From a virus, in IMG/VR virus record IMGVR_UViG_3300029787_000122, positions 1 through 40,004 of that record: a stretch of DNA of 40,004 nt, one strand, 5' to 3'. The notes below the pieces were generated by a model. That model saw only the letters and a list, made by a program, of their open reading frames with translations, was not told where the DNA came from and searched no databases. Shown one piece after another: positions 37,772 to 40,004 of the stretch. The stretch's first letter is position 1; every line of letters starts with the position of its first letter. The translations under genes and the position numbers were made by a program.

Positions 37772-38003
37772 CGACCAGTCCGTTATGGCGGGTTGCGCAG
37801 TCGTGGTAGTTGGCCTTCCACTGGTTCATGGCTAGGGCCACGGAACGGGCTGTGCCGTCACTCAGCGGCGCCAGCTTCACCGGGCACTTCGCCAGCAGGT
37901 TCTGCTGATAGGGCTTCGGCTGATGCTTCTGGCCCCAGATTGAGCAGCCGGACAAGCTCAGGCTCAAAACAAACGCGCTGATAAACAGGCTTAACCACTT
38001 CAC
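37749..38003 (-). CDS. o-spanin lipoprotein (Rz1-like)
   Basis: An 84-residue lipoprotein nested in the end of the i-spanin gene in a different frame. The signal is MKWLSLFISAFVLSLSLSGC with a lipobox SLSGC; then a Pro/Gln segment (KHQPKPYQQNL). Outer-membrane spanin partner of the upstream protein; together they fuse the membranes at lysis. The overlap architecture is that of lambda Rz/Rz1. Confidence 0.9.
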   Translation of the reverse strand: MKWLSLFISAFVLSLSLSGCSIWGQKHQPKPYQQNLLAKCPVKLAPLSDGTARSVALAMNQWKANYHDCATRHNGLVDAIRAAE

Positions 38004-38253
38004 GGATAATTCCCCGGTCGATGACCGTCTGGTTGGCCTTGAGAGTGGCCAGCTTGGCCTCTACCTCTTGCGCAATTCCGGATTCACGAGCCATAGCCGC
38101 TTTGATGGCCTTCTGGGCGCCCTTCAGTTCGGATAGCTCTTGGCTGTCTTCGTAGAGACCCCGGCCATACCAGCCGCCAAAGGCAATGCCGCCGACAATA
38201 GCCAGTACCGCCAGATACGGGCCGCCTTTGTTCAGCAGGGTGAGCCAAGTCAT
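37858..38253 (-). CDS. i-spanin (Rz-like)
   Basis: A 131-residue protein with an N-terminal membrane anchor (PYLAVLAIVGGIAFGGWYG) followed by a periplasmic coiled coil (SELKGAQKAIKAAMARESG ... EVEAKLATLKANQ). The ATG at 38253 forms an ATGA overlap with the holin stop and has GGGAG before it; the ORF from 38271 starts inside the holin gene. Its end overlaps the o-spanin. Confidence 0.88.
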   Translation of the reverse strand: MTWLTLLNKGGPYLAVLAIVGGIAFGGWYGRGLYEDSQELSELKGAQKAIKAAMARESGIAQEVEAKLATLKANQTVIDRGIIREVVKPVYQRVCFEPELVRLLNLGPEASAEALSAEPAGEVPGEAGAAE

Positions 38254-38462
38254 TTCTGCTCCCGGCGCCACTTCCAGATGCCCACCCCGATGGCCGGCAG
38301 GCCGAATACTGTGGCCAGAGCCGCAGCGGTGCCCGTGGGCACGTCTGGCGGGCTGTCACCGAATACGCGGATGGTCACCCAGGTGGTCAGGGTGATTGCC
38401 CAGAGAATTACCACCAGGCTCATGAGCGCATTTTCAGTGATGAACCGGTACAGGCGGGCCAT
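38250..38462 (-). CDS. Holin
   Basis: A 70-residue protein with two membrane helices (ALMSLVVILWAITLTTWV and AALATVFGLPAIGVGIW) separated by a short DSPPDVPTG turn, and a basic C-terminal tail (KWRREQK). This is a class II-type holin, which times lysis by making holes for endolysin. The ATG at 38462 overlaps the endolysin stop (TGATG). Confidence 0.82.
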   Translation of the reverse strand: MARLYRFITENALMSLVVILWAITLTTWVTIRVFGDSPPDVPTGTAAALATVFGLPAIGVGIWKWRREQK

Positions 38463-38842
38463 CAGTAGCTCCACACCCAAGGCCGGGGCCGCCCCGGCTC
38501 GGGCTTCAGGTCATCCAGGTGGATGAATCGCCCGTCGCCCTTCTGGTTCACGCCGATACCGGTAAAGCCGTGCTTCAGCGCCAGCTCAATGATTTTCAGG
38601 GCATCGCCGCCACTTACTGCAATATCAGCAGCCCGGCCACTGGCATGCGCCCCTGGGGAGGCTTTGCGGGCCTCAATGGGGTGAGTCGGGTGCCTGTAAC
38701 CACTGGTGACGGTCATGGGTTTGCCGTACTCAGTGCGCAGAGCCTGCAGCTTTTCCATAAAGCCCGGCTTCATGCCGTTCTTTCCGGTGTGGGAGCACAC
38801 GAATTCATGCGGCTGGAAGTTGGCGAATCTGTCCCAGTCCAT
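38462..38842 (-). CDS. Endolysin, M15-family peptidase
   Basis: A 126-residue peptidoglycan peptidase of the M15 (VanY/L-Ala-D-Glu) type. Zinc ligands His66 and Asp73 in GAHASGRAADI and His108 in RFIHLD; also TVTSGYRHP before. There is no signal peptide, so it needs the holin. It is the first gene after the late promoter and terminator. Confidence 0.92.
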   Translation of the reverse strand: MDWDRFANFQPHEFVCSHTGKNGMKPGFMEKLQALRTEYGKPMTVTSGYRHPTHPIEARKASPGAHASGRAADIAVSGGDALKIIELALKHGFTGIGVNQKGDGRFIHLDDLKPEPGRPRPWVWSY

Positions 38843-39040
38843 TGCATGCTCCAGAAATTGGCGCCCGCCGTGGTGCGCCCGAACGGGTTACTCCCAGTCC
38901 GTTGAGGCGTGGCAGGCTAGATATATCGCGATGTGGCTGACTGACTGCAAAGGGGTCGCCAATCCCACCGAGGCCGCAGTGATACCAGCCGGCGTTGCTA
39001 GCCTGCTGTTCCCGCCCCCGGCCAACGTCGTTTCGGGGCA

Positions 39041-39070
39041 GAAAAAGAAAAACCCGCTCAAGGCGGGTTT
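39041..39070 (-). terminator. Strong terminator tR'-like
   Basis: AAACCCGCC and GGCGGGTTT-type stem around TTGA... loop (39051-39070), followed on the minus strand by TTTCTTTTTC. It lies about 100 bp downstream of the late promoter. Bases 38843-39040 between this and endolysin hold no clear gene. Confidence 0.9.
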
Positions 39071-39152
39071 GGGGATGCTGGCCAATGGGTTCGGGGGAAG
39101 GGTCGGCCAACGAAATCAAATTGTTTCGGTCACCTCTGGCAACCATAGCTGT

Positions 39153-39181
39153 TTTGTACCACTGGACTGTTAGTCAGTCAA
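39153..39181 (-). promoter_or_regulatory. Late promoter PR'-like
   Basis: On the minus strand TTGACT (39181-39176; 5 of 6), a 17-bp spacer and TACAAA (39158-39153; 4 of 6). It lies just after the Q-like gene and upstream of the strong terminator, which is the lambda late control layout. Confidence 0.75.
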
Positions 39182-39221
39182 CTAATTGCCAGCGTTATTT
39201 TGACAGTGAACAAATGGGCAG

Positions 39222-39635
39222 TTACGCGGCCATGGCCAGCATGGCGGCCACCATGCTCTCACCGATTTCGAGGCGCTTGATTGCGGTGACCCTGGACACC
39301 CGCAAGCACTTTGCCAACACCGTCTTACTCAGTGCTCGGTAGTCATCGCCATCAGGGAAGGCGTAGTACAGTTTCAGCGCCATAAACGCCGGCGGATTGT
39401 GCTGCCGAATGTGGGTCATAACATACTCGTCAAAGCTCTGGCAGGCTGCGTCCTCCCATACCTGCACCGGGCGGCCATCGTCATCCACTATCTGGCCGAT
39501 CTGGCGGTCTACGATAGGCCCCATCCAGCTGATTGCCCCCTTGGGTGCCGGCCCTGCAGTTCTCGACCATATCCCCCACTGTTCAAGCGCAAAGCGCGCC
39601 TCAGCGTAGATGGTGACCTCTTGCGCTTCAGACAT
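39222..39635 (-). CDS. Q-like late antiterminator
   Basis: A 137-residue protein in the Q position. It contains [16 protein letters not shown] at the start, a Q-family mark, and helix-turn-helix type [26 protein letters not shown] at the end. The ATG at 39635 has GGAGAGG before it; the longer frame lies inside the upstream gene. It should modify RNA polymerase at the late promoter so that it reads through the terminator at 39041 into lysis and head genes. The Phage_antitermQ family (PF06530) is the likely match. Confidence 0.75.
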   Translation of the reverse strand: MSEAQEVTIYAEARFALEQWGIWSRTAGPAPKGAISWMGPIVDRQIGQIVDDDGRPVQVWEDAACQSFDEYVMTHIRQHNPPAFMALKLYYAFPDGDDYRALSKTVLAKCLRVSRVTAIKRLEIGESMVAAMLAMAA

Positions 39636-39966
39636 CTGCCCTCTCCTTCGCCGCTTCCAGTAACCGTTTGATAACGTCGATTGCCGTGCCGTTGGTGACC
39701 ATTTCTGTGCTGCACCGGTAAACCACCCAGCCCAGCAGCTGCGCTTCGCCGTACTTCTCCAGATCCGCCTGAAGCCCGCTTCCCCGGTTGTGGCGGCCAC
39801 CGGTCCAGATGCCGCCCTCCACTTCCACCGCGAACAGCAATTCAGGCCAAGCGAAGTCAAAGCGCCAGCGGCGGGTCGGGTGGAATCGGTGCTCTCGAAC
39901 CCATCCCGCTACCTTCTCGGCCCTCAGGTCCAAGGCCAGCGCTTCTTCGCCTTTGCTCTTCTTCAT
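39628..39966 (-). CDS. DUF559/Vsr-like endonuclease
   Basis: A 112-residue nuclease of the PD-(D/E)XK kind: [18 protein letters not shown] carries Asp and Glu-x-Glu, with the second position Glu instead of the common Lys. A basic N-terminus ([13 protein letters not shown]) and C-terminal [19 protein letters not shown] complete the DUF559 outline. It overlaps the NinX-like stop by ATGA and the Q gene start by 8 nt. Role may be repair or recombination in the nin region. Confidence 0.75.
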   Translation of the reverse strand: MKKSKGEEALALDLRAEKVAGWVREHRFHPTRRWRFDFAWPELLFAVEVEGGIWTGGRHNRGSGLQADLEKYGEAQLLGWVVYRCSTEMVTNGTAIDVIKRLLEAAKERADV

Positions 39967-40004
39967 CGGTAAATGCTCCCCGGCTGACTCGGCTCGTTGC
40001 TGCC
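39963..40004 (-). CDS. NinX-like protein, C-terminal part (continues at left edge)
   Basis: The last 14 codons of the minus-strand gene whose start is at 137: [13 protein letters not shown] then stop, overlapping the endonuclease start. This is the usual ending of the NinX-like zinc-motif proteins. Confidence 0.7.
   Translation of the reverse strand, partial: GSNEPSQPGSIYR

Noticed and set aside
38843-39040. ORFs between late terminator and endolysin
   Set aside because: The frames start inside the terminator hairpin or the promoter leader and have no ribosome site or recognisable sequence.
1-40004. Physical cos ends at the window boundaries
   Set aside because: The boundary falls inside a small gene between nin genes and Q, far from terS; an arbitrary break in a circular sequence is simpler.

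Overview
The window is almost certainly a complete, or nearly complete, temperate lambdoid siphovirus genome of about 40 kb, linearised at an arbitrary point. The host is probably a gammaproteobacterium. The attachment core is the 3' part of a proteobacterial-type tRNA-Asn(GTT), and protein style and base composition would suit a Marinobacter- or Pseudomonas-like marine bacterium, but genus cannot be settled from the sequence alone. No chromosomal flank is seen. One small zinc-motif gene (NinX-like, CPxCGNKRCP ... GSNEPxQPGS) starts at the left edge on the minus strand and its C-terminus sits at the right edge, so the two ends join with only a few bases missing (13 nt if family spacing holds).

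The gene order is that of lambda with the map reversed. Bases 5431-7594 are the immunity region: cro (minus), three operators at exact 24-bp spacing, cI (plus), a 315-aa membrane protein in the rexAB position, a terminator, then a leftward-type promoter with two more copies of the operator. Plus-strand early genes (7595-14627) carry small hypothetical proteins, a Rad52-like annealing protein, a YqaJ/lambda-exo nuclease, SSB, a J-domain protein, a Lar-like anti-restriction protein, DUF4224 and the integrase. attP follows at 14711-14763, with four integrase arm-type repeats around it.

The minus-strand early operon (5646 down to 130, then round the join to 39222) holds cro, an unknown gene in the cII position, an O-like initiator with iterons inside it, a DnaC-like helicase loader, a C5 DNA methyltransferase, small HTH proteins, NinB, a Ref-like HNH nuclease, the split NinX-like gene, a DUF559-like endonuclease and a Q-type antiterminator. 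A late promoter and a strong terminator between Q and lysis match lambda PR'-tR'.

The late operon runs on the minus strand from 38842 to 14996. It encodes M15 endolysin, holin, nested spanins, further small membrane proteins, terminase subunits, portal, MuF-like protein, scaffold, capsid, neck proteins, tail terminator, tail tube, tail chaperone with a programmed -1 frameshift at TTTTTTC, a 978-aa tape measure, an accessory lipoprotein cassette, an 1839-aa tail tip/fibre protein and tail fibre genes. The best candidate for something undescribed is the lysogenically placed 315-aa membrane protein (6451-7398). The accessory lipoprotein (24140-24559) and the very acidic first early protein (7595-8002) come next.
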